Positions 35,551 through 45,567 of a DNA stretch of 64,000 nt are shown in pieces (the first letter of the stretch is position 1; the number at the start of each line of letters is the position of its first letter). Source of the DNA: Nostocales cyanobacterium LEGE 11386 (lineage in GTDB: Bacteria > Cyanobacteriota > Cyanobacteriia > Cyanobacteriales > Nostocaceae). Under the pieces are notes generated by a model. It was given only the letters and a program-made list of their open reading frames with translations, was not told the DNA's origin and ran no database searches. The stretch covers positions 1-64,000 of the forward strand of contig JADEXK010000027.1 of NCBI GenBank assembly GCA_015207155.1, given 5' to 3'. Made by a program: the position numbers and the translations under genes.

Positions 35551-36377
35551 AGTGTAATTCTCCCTGCTAACCAAAACTTAGCTGTCCATGTTGCTATACC
35601 ATTCACCAGTAACAATAAAATCAACAGCACTAAGGCAGAGGTGTAGGCGTTAGCATCCCCGCCAGCAATATTCATGGATAAATCAAAAATGTGAACTGAT
35701 AGCGATCGCCCGGAATCTAGTAACGACTCTGGCATTCGATCTACATAACCACTGGTAAAAATTAATGCTGCTGTTTCGGCGATCGCTCTTCCAATTCCCA
35801 GCACCAAACCTACAACTAATCCCGGTGTCGCTGCTGGTAAGAGCAGTTTTCCTAATGTGGTGGTGCGTGATAATCCCAAAGCTGCTGCCCCTAATCGATA
35901 CTCAGCCGGAACTGTCTTTAGTCCTGCTTCGGCGGAACGTATCAGGATGGGTAACACCATACAAGCCAAAGTCAACCCACCAGACAAAATGGAAAAGCCT
36001 AATCCCAACTTAATGGAAAAAAAGGCGTTACCAAACAAGCCAAAGACAATGGATGGTACTCCGGCTAATACATCCAAACTGCGACGGACTAAACGCCCAA
36101 ACATACTTTCTGTGGTGGTAAACTCGGCTAATAGTACGGCAGTACCAACACCAAGGGGGAGAGAAACCACCAGACAAACTCCCAATATCAAACAAGTAGA
36201 AACCAAAATCGGGGCAATTCCCCCCTCACGCCCAGCATTGCGCGGTGCAGTTGTGAGAAATTCCCAAGATAGCTGTCCTACACCATGCCAGAGGATATCG
36301 CCTAAAATCCAGCAGAAAATGGCAGTGACAAATAAAGCGATCGCCCAAAAGACAAGAGTAGGTAATTTTTTAGTCAT
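35547..36377 (-). CDS. pstA: PstA-type permease of the second pst operon
   Basis: A 276-residue membrane permease with six predicted helices and the EAA loop YRLGAAALGLSRTTTLGKLL followed by GIGRAIAETAALIF. It lacks the long N-terminal tail of the first PstA. It overlaps the end of pstC by 8 bases and the start of pstB by 4, so the whole set is translationally coupled. Confidence 0.9.
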   Translation of the reverse strand: MTKKLPTLVFWAIALFVTAIFCWILGDILWHGVGQLSWEFLTTAPRNAGREGGIAPILVSTCLILGVCLVVSLPLGVGTAVLLAEFTTTESMFGRLVRRSLDVLAGVPSIVFGLFGNAFFSIKLGLGFSILSGGLTLACMVLPILIRSAEAGLKTVPAEYRLGAAALGLSRTTTLGKLLLPAATPGLVVGLVLGIGRAIAETAALIFTSGYVDRMPESLLDSGRSLSVHIFDLSMNIAGGDANAYTSALVLLILLLLVNGIATWTAKFWLAGRITL

Positions 36378-37248
36378 AGATGTTTCTCCTACTCATACCT
36401 TCGGCAACAGCTACTAAAATAGCGATCGCTCCCATTAATAACAAGCCACTGACAAACAATGCCGAACGGTGATTTCCTGTAGCGTAAGCCATCTCTAAAG
36501 CGATATTGGCAGTCAGGGTGCGAACAGGGTCAAATATGCTGGTGGGTGTTTGGACGACATTGCCACAAACCATCAACACCGCCATTGTTTCTCCAATCGC
36601 CCGTCCCGTTCCTAAAATTAAACCAGTAAATAAACCAGACTTAGCAGCAACTAAAATCACACTTCTAATTGTTGCCCAGCGAGAAATTCCTAAAGCGGCT
36701 GCACCCTGCATATACTCTGTCGGGACTTCCGAAAAACTAGCTTCTGCTGTTAAGGCGATGGTAGGCAGAATCATTAATGTCAAAATGGCGATTCCTGCTA
36801 ACAAACTGGTTCCTGGTGGTTGCAGTTTGCCAATCAATGGTACAAGCACGACTAAACCCCAGAACCCATAAACTACAGAAGGAATACCAGCCAGTAAATT
36901 AATTAACTGCCGATACAATCCCCCAATCACAGGAGGCGCATAATACTGACAAAAGATTGCCGAACCAATGCCTATAGGTGCAGCAAATAGTACGGAACCA
37001 AGTGTTACTAACAGACTTCCCCACAGCATGGGCAGCAAATTATAGAATCCCTGCACCGGATGCCAAGATGGATCGCTGATGAAATGCAACCATCCTACCT
37101 GTTGCAGCACTGGTAAGGCTTCTAGTAATAGAAATCCGGTAATTAAGATAACAATAATACCTGTAATTAAAGCTAATCCCCGTAATATCCACAAGAGAAC
37201 GATATCACTGTGATATGGGGACAAATTCTTGTTGTTGAACAATATCAT
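36370..37248 (-). CDS. pstC: PstC-type permease of the second pst operon
   Basis: A 292-residue permease with six helices, the loop YMQGAAALGISRWATIRSVI and GTGRAIGETMAVLMVCGN. The ATG at 37248 is preferred over a TTG at 37275; it overlaps the end of pstS by 44 bases, an unusually long but plausible overlap. It pairs with the adjacent PstA. Confidence 0.88.
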   Translation of the reverse strand: MILFNNKNLSPYHSDIVLLWILRGLALITGIIVILITGFLLLEALPVLQQVGWLHFISDPSWHPVQGFYNLLPMLWGSLLVTLGSVLFAAPIGIGSAIFCQYYAPPVIGGLYRQLINLLAGIPSVVYGFWGLVVLVPLIGKLQPPGTSLLAGIAILTLMILPTIALTAEASFSEVPTEYMQGAAALGISRWATIRSVILVAAKSGLFTGLILGTGRAIGETMAVLMVCGNVVQTPTSIFDPVRTLTANIALEMAYATGNHRSALFVSGLLLMGAIAILVAVAEGMSRRNIYD

Positions 37249-38059
37249 GGACTTGTGGCGACTGTGCAAACTCAATCAATGCTTGACTTAACCCTTGTGG
37301 TTGGTTTTGAGTAACCAAATTTAGGGGACGGGAAAGGGGAAATGTCTCATTTTGGACATTCTCGGTAGTGGCAGCAATTCCATTCAAGGGCAATAATTTG
37401 ATGGTCACGCCATTGTGGAGACTAAATTCAGCCGTACCAATTGATACATAACCTATGGCGTTGGGGTTACCTGCTACTGTCTTAATACCTTGCTGATTGT
37501 CTCCAATGACGACCGATGATTTGATATCGCTATTTTGGAGTTGGAAGTAATCAAGAAATAATTCCAGGGTAGAACGTCCCTCAGCTTTATTTACAACTGT
37601 AATCTGTGCATTGTTACCGTTAACTTGTTGCCAGTTGTCAATTTTACCAGTGTAAATATCAACAATTTGTTGATTTGACAGCGATTGGACTGGATTATCT
37701 TTGTGTACAATTATGCCAATTCCGTCGCGGGCGATCGCAAAACTTTGTAAGTCTGTTTCTTCATCTTTGAGGCTACGAGACACCATACCAATATCGGCGA
37801 CTCCTGTTCGCACATCGGCCATACCGCGAGATGAACCTCCTGTTTGCACATCTACTCGCACATCAGGATATTCCGATTCAAATCGTTTAGCAATTTCTCC
37901 TGCTAATGGTGCTACTGTGCTAGAACCTGTCACAACTAACTTTCCTTGTAATTTATTAGTTGGTTGGGTAGCTATTGGGGATGATTGTGTGCAAGCTTGT
38001 AGCCCTATGCAAATTGTTAGGCCAATAGGAATAAATGCTAGGGTTTTGAGTTTTTTCAT
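37205..38059 (-). CDS. pstS: PstS-type phosphate/oxyanion-binding lipoprotein of the second pst operon
   Basis: A 284-residue binding lipoprotein. The leader MKKLKTLAFIPIGLTICIGL ends in lipobox GLQAC. Binding motifs are VTGSSTVAPLAGEIA, TGGSSRGMADV, ADIGMVSRSL and KAEGRSTLELFL. It is shorter than the first PstS and belongs to the other PstS branch, with the TGSST-type phosphate loop. The ATG at 38059 gives a proper signal peptide; a TTG at 38083 would overlap the ArsR gene. Phosphate is the default ligand, but the ArsR neighbour allows arsenate or another oxyanion. Confidence 0.87.
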   Translation of the reverse strand: MKKLKTLAFIPIGLTICIGLQACTQSSPIATQPTNKLQGKLVVTGSSTVAPLAGEIAKRFESEYPDVRVDVQTGGSSRGMADVRTGVADIGMVSRSLKDEETDLQSFAIARDGIGIIVHKDNPVQSLSNQQIVDIYTGKIDNWQQVNGNNAQITVVNKAEGRSTLELFLDYFQLQNSDIKSSVVIGDNQQGIKTVAGNPNAIGYVSIGTAEFSLHNGVTIKLLPLNGIAATTENVQNETFPLSRPLNLVTQNQPQGLSQALIEFAQSPQVHDIVQQQEFVPISQ

Positions 38060-38075
38060 TGAGAAAGTCTTTTTT

Positions 38076-38384
38076 CTATTCAAATGAAAGCAGACAACAG
38101 CCTAAATCAATTACCTGATTAGTGTTGACTTGTCGAACGGTAGGAACAAAGTGGTAAAGTACCGCCTTACCATCTCGTTGTGCTTCCACAAAACCTGCTG
38201 ACCGCAAAATTTTTAAATGGTGGGATAACAAACTTTGTTCTAGCTGCAAAACTGCATTTATTTCCCCGACGTGTTTCGGCCCTTCCATGAGGATTTTGAG
38301 AACAGAAAGCCGAGTGGTATCTGCTAAAACTTTGAGTTGGTGGGCGCAAAAGGATGACGACGATACATTTTTAGGGTTCATCAT
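38076..38384 (-). CDS. ArsR/SmtB-family regulator heading the second pst operon
   Basis: A 102-residue winged-helix repressor: LKVLADTTRLSVLKILMEGP, then the recognition helix LEQSLLSHHLKILRSAGFVE and wing RDGKAVLYHF. The typical ELCVCDL metal-binding cysteine pair on helix 3 is absent (KHVGEINAVL instead). Cysteines occur at residue 13 and as a CC pair near the C-terminus (GCCLLSFE), which could form a different ligand site. Its stop lies 17 bases before pstS, so it is the promoter-proximal gene and probably represses its own operon. Confidence 0.85.
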   Translation of the reverse strand: MMNPKNVSSSSFCAHQLKVLADTTRLSVLKILMEGPKHVGEINAVLQLEQSLLSHHLKILRSAGFVEAQRDGKAVLYHFVPTVRQVNTNQVIDLGCCLLSFE

Positions 38385-38399
38385 TCACCATGAGAATGG

Positions 38400-38445
38400 T
38401 TTGAATGGTTTTTGATATGAATTTTTTTTCAACTTTTAGGGAATA
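38400..38445. promoter_or_regulatory. Dyad upstream of the ArsR gene
   Basis: ATATGAATTTTTTTTCAACT contains TGAA-N6-TTCA, a short dyad at about 38416-38429, 30 bases before the arsR ATG on the minus strand. It is the most operator-like text in the promoter region for an ArsR/SmtB protein, but it is short and AT-rich. Confidence 0.25.
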
Positions 38446-38528
38446 TATCATACTTCTTGCCTAGAGTGTCAGAAATTTTGGATTTTGCATTAGTAAATCC
38501 AGTTGGGAACTAGCTTCGTATTACCCTA

Positions 38529-38826
38529 TGAATTTGCTGATTAACCTGTCGAGCAAGGGCGATCGCTTGCTGTTGTCGATTTCAGCTTATGCCAATTCTA
38601 TCAATTGACTGGGAGCGATCAAAACTGGCGTTAACTCATCATCTAAAGTTGGTTCAGTCGAAAATTCTGTAGGGCCTCTAAGGGCTACGCCCCGGTTTGT
38701 ATTCGGGTTCAACCTAAATTTTAAAACTCCACCAACAGTCTCTACCCAAATCGGACAAGCTTTAAAGCCGAAACCAAGGGCTTGGTTGCCATTAAAGGAG
38801 ATTTTTGTATCTACCTTTTTTTCCAC
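38529..38826 (-). pseudogene. Decayed hypothetical gene
   Basis: A 79-codon frame (38587-38826) has protein-like text such as CPIWVETVGGVLKFRLNPN and LTPVLIAPSQLIELA before a TAA. Beyond the stop the text continues AEIDN and, one frame over, RQQQAIALARQVNQQIHRVI, suggesting a stop and a frameshift in an older gene. GVALRG in the middle derives from a GGGCTACGCCCC-type repeat insertion. The family is not recognised; the remainder of the 38.4-39.0 kb gap holds nothing else clear. Confidence 0.3.
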
Positions 38827-39012
38827 AGAAATTTTTGAATCTAATCCAATTACATTTTTAAAGGGTGAAAGCCCTGAATAAGTCTTACTACTTAATTAAG
38901 CAAGAAAGTGTGTGAAAAAAGTTAATAATCTAGCTTCTTAAGACTTGCATTTTGACTAAATGCAATGTAAAAATTACATCATACCCAATAAGTCAATGTA
39001 CAGGGAAAATTT

Positions 39013-39339
39013 ATGAATCCTACAGTCAGTGTGCTTGAGCCTTCAGGAATTTTAAACGCAGTTAAAGGCAATGAACTACGCCGTGAAGTAACTAATCTTA
39101 CATCTACTGGTGCTGATATTGTGTTAATAGATTTGAAGGATGTGAATTTTATTGATAGTTCTGGTTTAGGTGCTTTAGTTGCAGCAATGCAAGCTGTCAA
39201 GCAAGCTGATAGAAAACTCTTTATTTGCTCTGTTAATGATCAGGTGAGGATGGTATTTGAATTGACGAAAATGGATCGGATTTTACGAATTTTTGCTACT
39301 AGAGATGAGTTTAATAGCCAAGTTTTGGCTACACAATAA
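39013..39339 (+). CDS. STAS-domain anti-sigma-factor antagonist
   Basis: A 108-residue single-domain STAS protein of the SpoIIAA/RsbV type: EPSGILNAVKGNELRREV, LIDLKDVNFIDSSGLGALVA with the phosphorylatable serine in DSSGLG (about residue 56), and FELTKMDRILRIF. It would bind the HATPase kinase encoded at 40817 when dephosphorylated by the PP2C-type phosphatase at 39478. All three partners are within 2.3 kb. Confidence 0.88.
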   Translation: MNPTVSVLEPSGILNAVKGNELRREVTNLTSTGADIVLIDLKDVNFIDSSGLGALVAAMQAVKQADRKLFICSVNDQVRMVFELTKMDRILRIFATRDEFNSQVLATQ

Positions 39340-39477
39340 TTTTTTTGTCTGACGTAGAGGCAAGGCAGCGCGTTGCCGTTGTTGCGACTGCCTTGCAGAG
39401 AAAAGATAATTGGCGTACTTTGCCTCTAAAGTTCTGACGGGAATACTCTGCGAGAAGATGGTTTGTTTCTAATTCTT

Positions 39478-40638
39478 CTAACTAAAAGTAACCTTGAGTA
39501 GAGACAAATCATCATCAAAAGCATTACTGGCGCTGAGATTTTTAATCTGTGCCAATATTTGTTGAAGATTACAGGTATTTGCTTGAGTACATTGGATTAA
39601 TAAATCAAAAAAAGCATTGAAACCCCACATTTTACCATCTGACTGTAGAACTTCATAAGCACCATCACTAAATAGGTATAAAGTGCTGTTTTCTGTAATT
39701 GCTAAAGTATCCACTGCAAAATCAATATCAGGTACAAAGCCAATTGGTAAATCTAAAGAATCTAGCTGTTTGATATTGGTGGCATCTTCAGCAAGCAGCA
39801 CAGCTGGTGGATGTCCAGCATTGGCATAAATTAATTGGTGTGTCAATCGATTGTAAACTCCATACCAAATTGTGAAATACTTATTACCATGACTACTCAT
39901 TTGAAAAGTATGATTTAGTGCCTTTAAAACTTCACCGGGATAACAAAAATTAGTATTCGGGAGAGACTGCGATCGCAACACATTCAACACAGACATAGAC
40001 AATAACGCTGAACCGACCCCATGTCCGGAAACATCTAATAAATAAATAGCCAAATTATCACTATCAATCCAGTAATAATCAAAGCAATCTCCCCCCAACT
40101 GCGCCGAGGGAACAAACAAAGCCTCTGTAGTAACTGCTCCTACAAGCGGCGGTGGTAAAAGCGATCGCACATAATCAGCAGCTTCAGCCAATTCTGCTTC
40201 TAAGTTTTGGTTTGACTTCTCTAAGGCTAGCTGTTTATTTTTCAAATCCTGATTTAGCTGATGTAACCTCAATCCTGCTCTAACTCGCGCTTTCAATTCA
40301 TTCATTTCAATCGGCTTAGAAACAAACTCATCCGCGCCAGCATCTAATCCCTGAACTCGCTCCCCTTCTTCTCCTGGTGCTGCTCCCTTAGCAGTCAGCA
40401 AAATAAAAAAAGTTGTCGCCAAATTGGGATCTCCCTTGACTTGACGACACACTTCTAATCCATCTATTTCTGACATTACCCAGTCACAGATAATCAAAGC
40501 CGGATATAATATTTTCGCCTGTGTAATTCCTTCTTCCCCATTGCTGGCTACAGTGGTATCATAACCCTGATTTTGCAATGTTCTTTTCAATGCTGCCCGT
40601 ACTATCGGGTCATCATCAATAATTAGTATCTTAAACAT
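39478..40638 (-). CDS. Response-regulator PP2C/SpoIIE-type serine phosphatase
   Basis: A 386-residue protein. The N-terminal receiver has IIDDDPIVRAAL, phospho-acceptor D in IICDWVMSEIDG (about residue 54) and the lysine in DEFVSKPIEM. A coiled linker (about 125-155) leads to a SpoIIE/RsbU phosphatase with QLGGDCFDYYWID, YLLDVSGHGVGSALLSM, YANAGHPPAVL and DDDLSLLKV, giving the metal-binding aspartates. It would dephosphorylate the STAS protein when the receiver is phosphorylated, tying partner switching to a histidine kinase, perhaps the one at 41230-45240. Confidence 0.9.
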   Translation of the reverse strand: MFKILIIDDDPIVRAALKRTLQNQGYDTTVASNGEEGITQAKILYPALIICDWVMSEIDGLEVCRQVKGDPNLATTFFILLTAKGAAPGEEGERVQGLDAGADEFVSKPIEMNELKARVRAGLRLHQLNQDLKNKQLALEKSNQNLEAELAEAADYVRSLLPPPLVGAVTTEALFVPSAQLGGDCFDYYWIDSDNLAIYLLDVSGHGVGSALLSMSVLNVLRSQSLPNTNFCYPGEVLKALNHTFQMSSHGNKYFTIWYGVYNRLTHQLIYANAGHPPAVLLAEDATNIKQLDSLDLPIGFVPDIDFAVDTLAITENSTLYLFSDGAYEVLQSDGKMWGFNAFFDLLIQCTQANTCNLQQILAQIKNLSASNAFDDDLSLLKVTFS

Positions 40639-40816
40639 AAATCCCCATCAACTAGCATTAAATAAATATTCCCCTCTTCCTTTGTGCTTTTTGCGTACTT
40701 TGCGGTTTGTTTCCTAAAATTAATTTCATCATCATGAAAAATTGGTATAACTAATCTAGCAATAAAAATTTATTATTGTTTTCATGTCACAAATTCAAAC
40801 ATTTTAAAGGTTAAGA

Positions 40817-41233
40817 GTGAATAAAAACATTCATCTAAAAGTTAACACAGACCTCAATGCTACAGCCGAAGTCCTATCATGGTTTGAGCAAATAAATCAA
40901 CCTCCTTTACCTGATAAAAAAATTTGGTGGCAATGCCAAACCTTGCTCATCGAAGGTTTTGCCAACATTGTGGAACATGCACATAAAAATTTACCTGTAG
41001 AAACTCCAATTGAATTAGCAGCTGTGCGATTAAATGAACATATAGAAATTCGCATTTGGTCTCTTGGTCAAGCATTTGATTTAGAACAGCAATTACAAAC
41101 AACACCTGACCTGACAGATAATTTTCAAGCGAGAGGGCGCGGTTTAAAAATTATGTCTTCAATAGCAGAAGAATTAAGTTATCATCAAACAGATGATCAT
41201 CGTCATTGTTTATTTTTTAAAGTTAAATACTAA
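40817..41233 (+). CDS. Anti-sigma serine kinase, HATPase (RsbW type)
   Basis: A 138-residue HATPase domain: N-box [13 protein letters not shown], then [13 protein letters not shown] and the lid/G-box [15 protein letters not shown]. The start is GTG with no nearer ATG. It is the kinase element of a partner switch with the STAS protein (39013) and phosphatase (39478). Its stop overlaps the stop of the convergent hybrid kinase by 4 bases. Which sigma factor or other protein it controls is not known. Confidence 0.85.
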   Translation: MNKNIHLKVNTDLNATAEVLSWFEQINQPPLPDKKIWWQCQTLLIEGFANIVEHAHKNLPVETPIELAAVRLNEHIEIRIWSLGQAFDLEQQLQTTPDLTDNFQARGRGLKIMSSIAEELSYHQTDDHRHCLFFKVKY

Positions 41234-44200
41234 TTATTTAAAAAAGCTTTAATTTCTTTGACAATTTTTTCTAATTCTACCACTAATTCAGTTGTAACAT
41301 CACAATCATCTTGATGACTCAGTTGTTCTAATTTCTCTGCGGCTTGTTGCATAGATGTAGCTCCTATGTTGGCACTAGAACCCTTCAAATGATGTGCCTC
41401 TCGTGCTAATTGCTGAAAATCATGCGATGCGATCGCAGCTTTGGTTGCTGCTAAATGTAACTGGCTATCTTCAACAAATATTTGTAATAATTCTAGTTCA
41501 AATTCGGTATTATTTTCCGAAAGTTGATGTAGATGTTCCCAATTAATATTTACGTCTTTATGCAATATGACTTGGCTCCAATGCTCTAGGACGGTTGCTA
41601 ATTTCTCTTTATTTACTGGCTTACTTAAATAATCATTCATGCCAGCATCTAGACAGCTTTGCTGGTCTTCTTTCATCGCATTAGCTGTCATCGCAATTAT
41701 TACAGGTTGTCGATAATTATGACGACGAATTTCTCTTGTAGTTTCTAAACCATCTAAAATTGGCATTTGGCAATCCATCAGAATTAAGTCGTAGGGAATT
41801 GTTTCTAATAGCTGTAAAACTTCTTGACCATTGGCAGCAATATCAGCTTCGTAACCTAAATTTTGCAGTTGCTTTAAGGCAACTTTTTGATTGACTAAAT
41901 TATCTTCTGCTATTAATATTCTCAACTTGGATTTAGTCAGTCCAGATTGATGAATAGTTGGTTGCTCAATTTTTGCAGTTTTTGGTCGGTTACCTAAGAT
42001 ATTCATGATTGTATCGAGTAGCCGAGATGGTTTGACAGGTTTGACCAAATAACTAGCAAATCCTATATCTAGCGATTTTTGAACTTCATCTCTTTGATTA
42101 GTAGAGGTCAACATAATTAAAGGCATATCAGCAATTACAGAATTTGCTTTAATTTGTGTTCCCAAAGTTAAACCATCTACCTCCGGCATTTGCATATCAA
42201 TCAAAGCCACATCATAAGATCTTCCTTGTTCAGCAGCAGTTTGTAAGATATTAAGTGCTTCAGCTGCACTAGCTGCTTCATCTACATGCATTCCCCAACG
42301 GGTAGCTTGATGGTAGATAATTTTCCGGTTGGTAGCATTGTCATCCACCACTAACAAATGCTTATGGGTGAGAATTTCCTCGTCTTGCATTGAGGAAACA
42401 GGCTGAGACTGCTTGATGAAAGTTAACTCAAACCAAAACTGAGATCCTTTCCCTAGCTGACTGTTCACCCCAATTGTTCCACTCATCAAACTTACCAACT
42501 GCTGACAAATAGCTAATCCCAAACCTGTACCACCATACTTGCGAGTAATAGAAGCATCTACCTGGGTAAATGGCTGAAAGAGTTTGCTTTGGTCTTCAGA
42601 GGAAATACCGATACCTGTATCTGTGATCGAAAAATTGATGGTGGCTGTGTGGGAAGTTTGCGATCGCAGTTCAGCTCGGACGACAATTTCTCCAGTGCTG
42701 GTGAACTTGATAGCGTTACCAATCAGATTCATCAAAATTTGTCGCAGCCGACTAGCATCACCTTGGAGATAAACTGGAACGTTACGATGAATCAATCCGG
42801 CAATTTCCAATCCCTGCTTATGAGCTTGGGGTGCTAATAATTCTAAAACTTCTTCTACACAAGTAGATAAGTCAAAATCTAGAGTTTCTAGCATCATTTC
42901 ACCAGCTTCTAATTTTGACAAATCTAAGATTTCATTAATTAAGCATAAAAGCGCATCGCCACTAATGCGAACTGTCTCGACAAAATCATGCTGTTCTGCA
43001 TTCAAATCAGTTTCTAATAACAAACCAGTCATCCCCAAAACAGCATTCATAGGGGTACGAATCTCATGACTCATATTTGCTAAAAAAGCACTTTTAGCTT
43101 GAGAAGCTAACTCAGCTTGTTGGCGAGCAATTTCTAGTTCTTGTCGTTGGAGAGTTTCTACCTCTAATAATTTGGCTTGTGCTAAAGCAATACCTATTTG
43201 ATCCGCAAGCGATCGCAAAAGTTCAATTTCCCAATTCTGCCATTGGCGAGCATGATGACATTGATGGGTAATTAGCAATCCCCAAAGTTGATTTTGCAGA
43301 AAAATCGGCACTACAAGATTAGCTTTAACATGAAATTGTTTCAGTAAATTTTGATAGCAAGCCTGGATATTATGTTGTTCTATATCATGAATAATACCTA
43401 TATTTTTCTGATAGTATTTCTGGATATAATTATCTGTGAAACAAGGATCAATAATGTTTTGACCCATAACCACAGGTAATCCAGGAATTACAGCTTCCTT
43501 CAGTACTGTTAAAGAACCATGAGGTTGTAATTGTGAGATAATTACACGGTCTGCTTGCAGTAGTTTTTGCACTTCTGTGACACTAGTTTGCAAGATGTCA
43601 TCTATTTGTAAAGACTCACGAATCTTTAAAGTTACATCAGCTAATAATTGCGAGCGCAAGTTGTGCCGTTTTACTTCCTCCTCCGCTTGCTTACGTTCGG
43701 TAATATCAATACCAGTACCAATAATATATTCAACATTCCCTTGCTCGTCATTCAGGTTAGCATTAGACCAGGCAATCAACCGCCGATTACCATCCTTAGT
43801 TAACCAGTAATTTTCGTAGTCTTTAATTTTGTGACCAGAAGCTGCTAGTTTTAAAACAGCTTTCACTGGTTCCATCTCTTCTGGAGCTAAAAATAAGTTC
43901 CAAACATATTTATTTCTCACCTCATCAAATGAATAACCAGTGACTTTTTCACAGGCTTGATTAAAGCGGACAATTCGTCCTTGTAAATCTATAACTACTA
44001 CTAAGACACTAGCTGTATCTAGGACTGCGGAAATAAAGTTACGCTCTTGTTTGAGTATTTCTTCTGTGCGTGTTCTTTCGGTAAATTCTCGATAAATCAG
44101 ATAGTAAACAAAAGCCAGAATCAGAAAACACAAACAAAGAGCGATCGCCACTGTCACAACAGTGTTACGTCTGCTGGTTCTTGCGGCTAAAGACTGTTGT

Positions 44201-45240
44201 TGCAGGCGTTTTTTTTCTTCATTCTCTAATTCACTGATGATCTCGCGGATATTATCCATGAGATTTTTACCCTGATTGGTCAAAATTACCTGCAAACTTG
44301 CCTCGAATCCTTGATTATTTCGTAAATCGATATTCTGTTTCATTCCTGCTAATCTTGTTAAGATTAATCTTTCCAAAGTAGCAATTTGTCTTTGTTGATG
44401 CGGTTGATTTACTGTTATTTTTTTTAATTTTTGCAGTTTTTGATTAACCTTAATTACTGCTGATTTGTAAGGTTTTAGATAAGATTCCTGTCCCGTGAGA
44501 ATATAACCACGTTGTCCAGTTTCCGCATCGGTCATCAGGGAAAGTATTTTTTCTTGAATATTGATTTTTTCTAATGTTTTTTGCTGTTGATTACTAATTT
44601 CCAGATATGTTTTTGTATTTTGATATGAAACAAAACCAATGAGGATGAGGATTATTGATGCTAACCCAAAACCTCCAGCAATCTTTTTAAAAAATTGGAA
44701 ACGTGCGTTCTTTGATTGTTGATGTTCCTGATTTACAAGTACCAAATTAGCTAAATTGCGTCGTAGTTCTAATTGCTTGATGACTTGATTACCTAAAATC
44801 CGTAATGCATCTACTTGTTCCGCAGTCAAATTTCGCGGTACTTGGTCGATTACGCAAAGCGTTCCCAAACTGTATCCCTCGGTATTAGTCAGGGGTAAAC
44901 CTGCATAAAAACGGACGTTGGGGTCTGATGTCACTAGCGGATTAGTTGCAAACCGTTCATCATTGGTGGCATCAGGAACAATAAAAACATCATTTTGTAA
45001 GATGGCATGAGCGCAAAATGCCAAATCACGGGGGGTTTCTAGTGCTTCTAAACCGACTTTAGATTTGAACCATTGACGGTTAGTATCAACTAAACTCACC
45101 AAAGCAATAGGGGTTCCGCAAATATACGCAGCTAAACGAGTGAGTTCATCAAAAGACTCTTCTGGTTGAGTGTCCAGAATTTTGTACTGTAAAAGTGCTT
45201 CAACTCTTTCTGCTTCGTCATCAGGTAATGCTGCTTTCAT
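41230..45240 (-). CDS. Hybrid histidine kinase: GAF-CHASE3-PAS-GAF-HisKA-HATPase-REC-REC-HPt
   Basis: A 1336-residue phosphorelay protein. In order: an N-terminal GAF (about 20-165, with [20 protein letters not shown]), a helix ([11 protein letters not shown]), a CHASE3 sensory region, a second helix ([17 protein letters not shown]), PAS (about 400-515), a second GAF, HisKA with [16 protein letters not shown], HATPase with [13 protein letters not shown], two receivers ([13 protein letters not shown] and [14 protein letters not shown]) and a C-terminal HPt with [14 protein letters not shown]. The ATG at 45240 is chosen because the family GAF starts there; the frame is open 28 codons upstream. 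Its stop abuts the partner-switching genes, a possible target. Confidence 0.9.
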   Translation of the reverse strand: MKAALPDDEAERVEALLQYKILDTQPEESFDELTRLAAYICGTPIALVSLVDTNRQWFKSKVGLEALETPRDLAFCAHAILQNDVFIVPDATNDERFATNPLVTSDPNVRFYAGLPLTNTEGYSLGTLCVIDQVPRNLTAEQVDALRILGNQVIKQLELRRNLANLVLVNQEHQQSKNARFQFFKKIAGGFGLASIILILIGFVSYQNTKTYLEISNQQQKTLEKINIQEKILSLMTDAETGQRGYILTGQESYLKPYKSAVIKVNQKLQKLKKITVNQPHQQRQIATLERLILTRLAGMKQNIDLRNNQGFEASLQVILTNQGKNLMDNIREIISELENEEKKRLQQQSLAARTSRRNTVVTVAIALCLCFLILAFVYYLIYREFTERTRTEEILKQERNFISAVLDTASVLVVVIDLQGRIVRFNQACEKVTGYSFDEVRNKYVWNLFLAPEEMEPVKAVLKLAASGHKIKDYENYWLTKDGNRRLIAWSNANLNDEQGNVEYIIGTGIDITERKQAEEEVKRHNLRSQLLADVTLKIRESLQIDDILQTSVTEVQKLLQADRVIISQLQPHGSLTVLKEAVIPGLPVVMGQNIIDPCFTDNYIQKYYQKNIGIIHDIEQHNIQACYQNLLKQFHVKANLVVPIFLQNQLWGLLITHQCHHARQWQNWEIELLRSLADQIGIALAQAKLLEVETLQRQELEIARQQAELASQAKSAFLANMSHEIRTPMNAVLGMTGLLLETDLNAEQHDFVETVRISGDALLCLINEILDLSKLEAGEMMLETLDFDLSTCVEEVLELLAPQAHKQGLEIAGLIHRNVPVYLQGDASRLRQILMNLIGNAIKFTSTGEIVVRAELRSQTSHTATINFSITDTGIGISSEDQSKLFQPFTQVDASITRKYGGTGLGLAICQQLVSLMSGTIGVNSQLGKGSQFWFELTFIKQSQPVSSMQDEEILTHKHLLVVDDNATNRKIIYHQATRWGMHVDEAASAAEALNILQTAAEQGRSYDVALIDMQMPEVDGLTLGTQIKANSVIADMPLIMLTSTNQRDEVQKSLDIGFASYLVKPVKPSRLLDTIMNILGNRPKTAKIEQPTIHQSGLTKSKLRILIAEDNLVNQKVALKQLQNLGYEADIAANGQEVLQLLETIPYDLILMDCQMPILDGLETTREIRRHNYRQPVIIAMTANAMKEDQQSCLDAGMNDYLSKPVNKEKLATVLEHWSQVILHKDVNINWEHLHQLSENNTEFELELLQIFVEDSQLHLAATKAAIASHDFQQLAREAHHLKGSSANIGATSMQQAAEKLEQLSHQDDCDVTTELVVELEKIVKEIKAFLNN

Positions 45241-45567
45241 AATTAGTTTGAGAAATATTGACTTGCTATCAAACTTTAGCAAATCTTTTTTAGCGAATAA
45301 GGTACAAAGCAAAACTTTATACAAATTTTTACTAGCTTACATGGAAGAAGACGGCGGTCTTTTCTTGAGTGTGAATTATTTTTAGGAGGAAAATAAAAAA
45401 TTTTGATTCAGCCTCCAGAGGGTGGAGGTATGAAGTTTAGAGCAACTATCTTAGAAGCTAAATCACATCAAGAACTACGCCTGCAAAGTAGTCTTTAAAG
45501 ACAATGAATCAGGCGTTGAAAATTCATACCCAAAGTATAAATTGCCTACTCAAATAGGAAGAATTTC

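Noticed and set aside
41230..45240. Possible fusion or assembly error in the very long hybrid kinase
   Set aside because: Domain order is normal for cyanobacterial hybrid kinases and the frame is uninterrupted.
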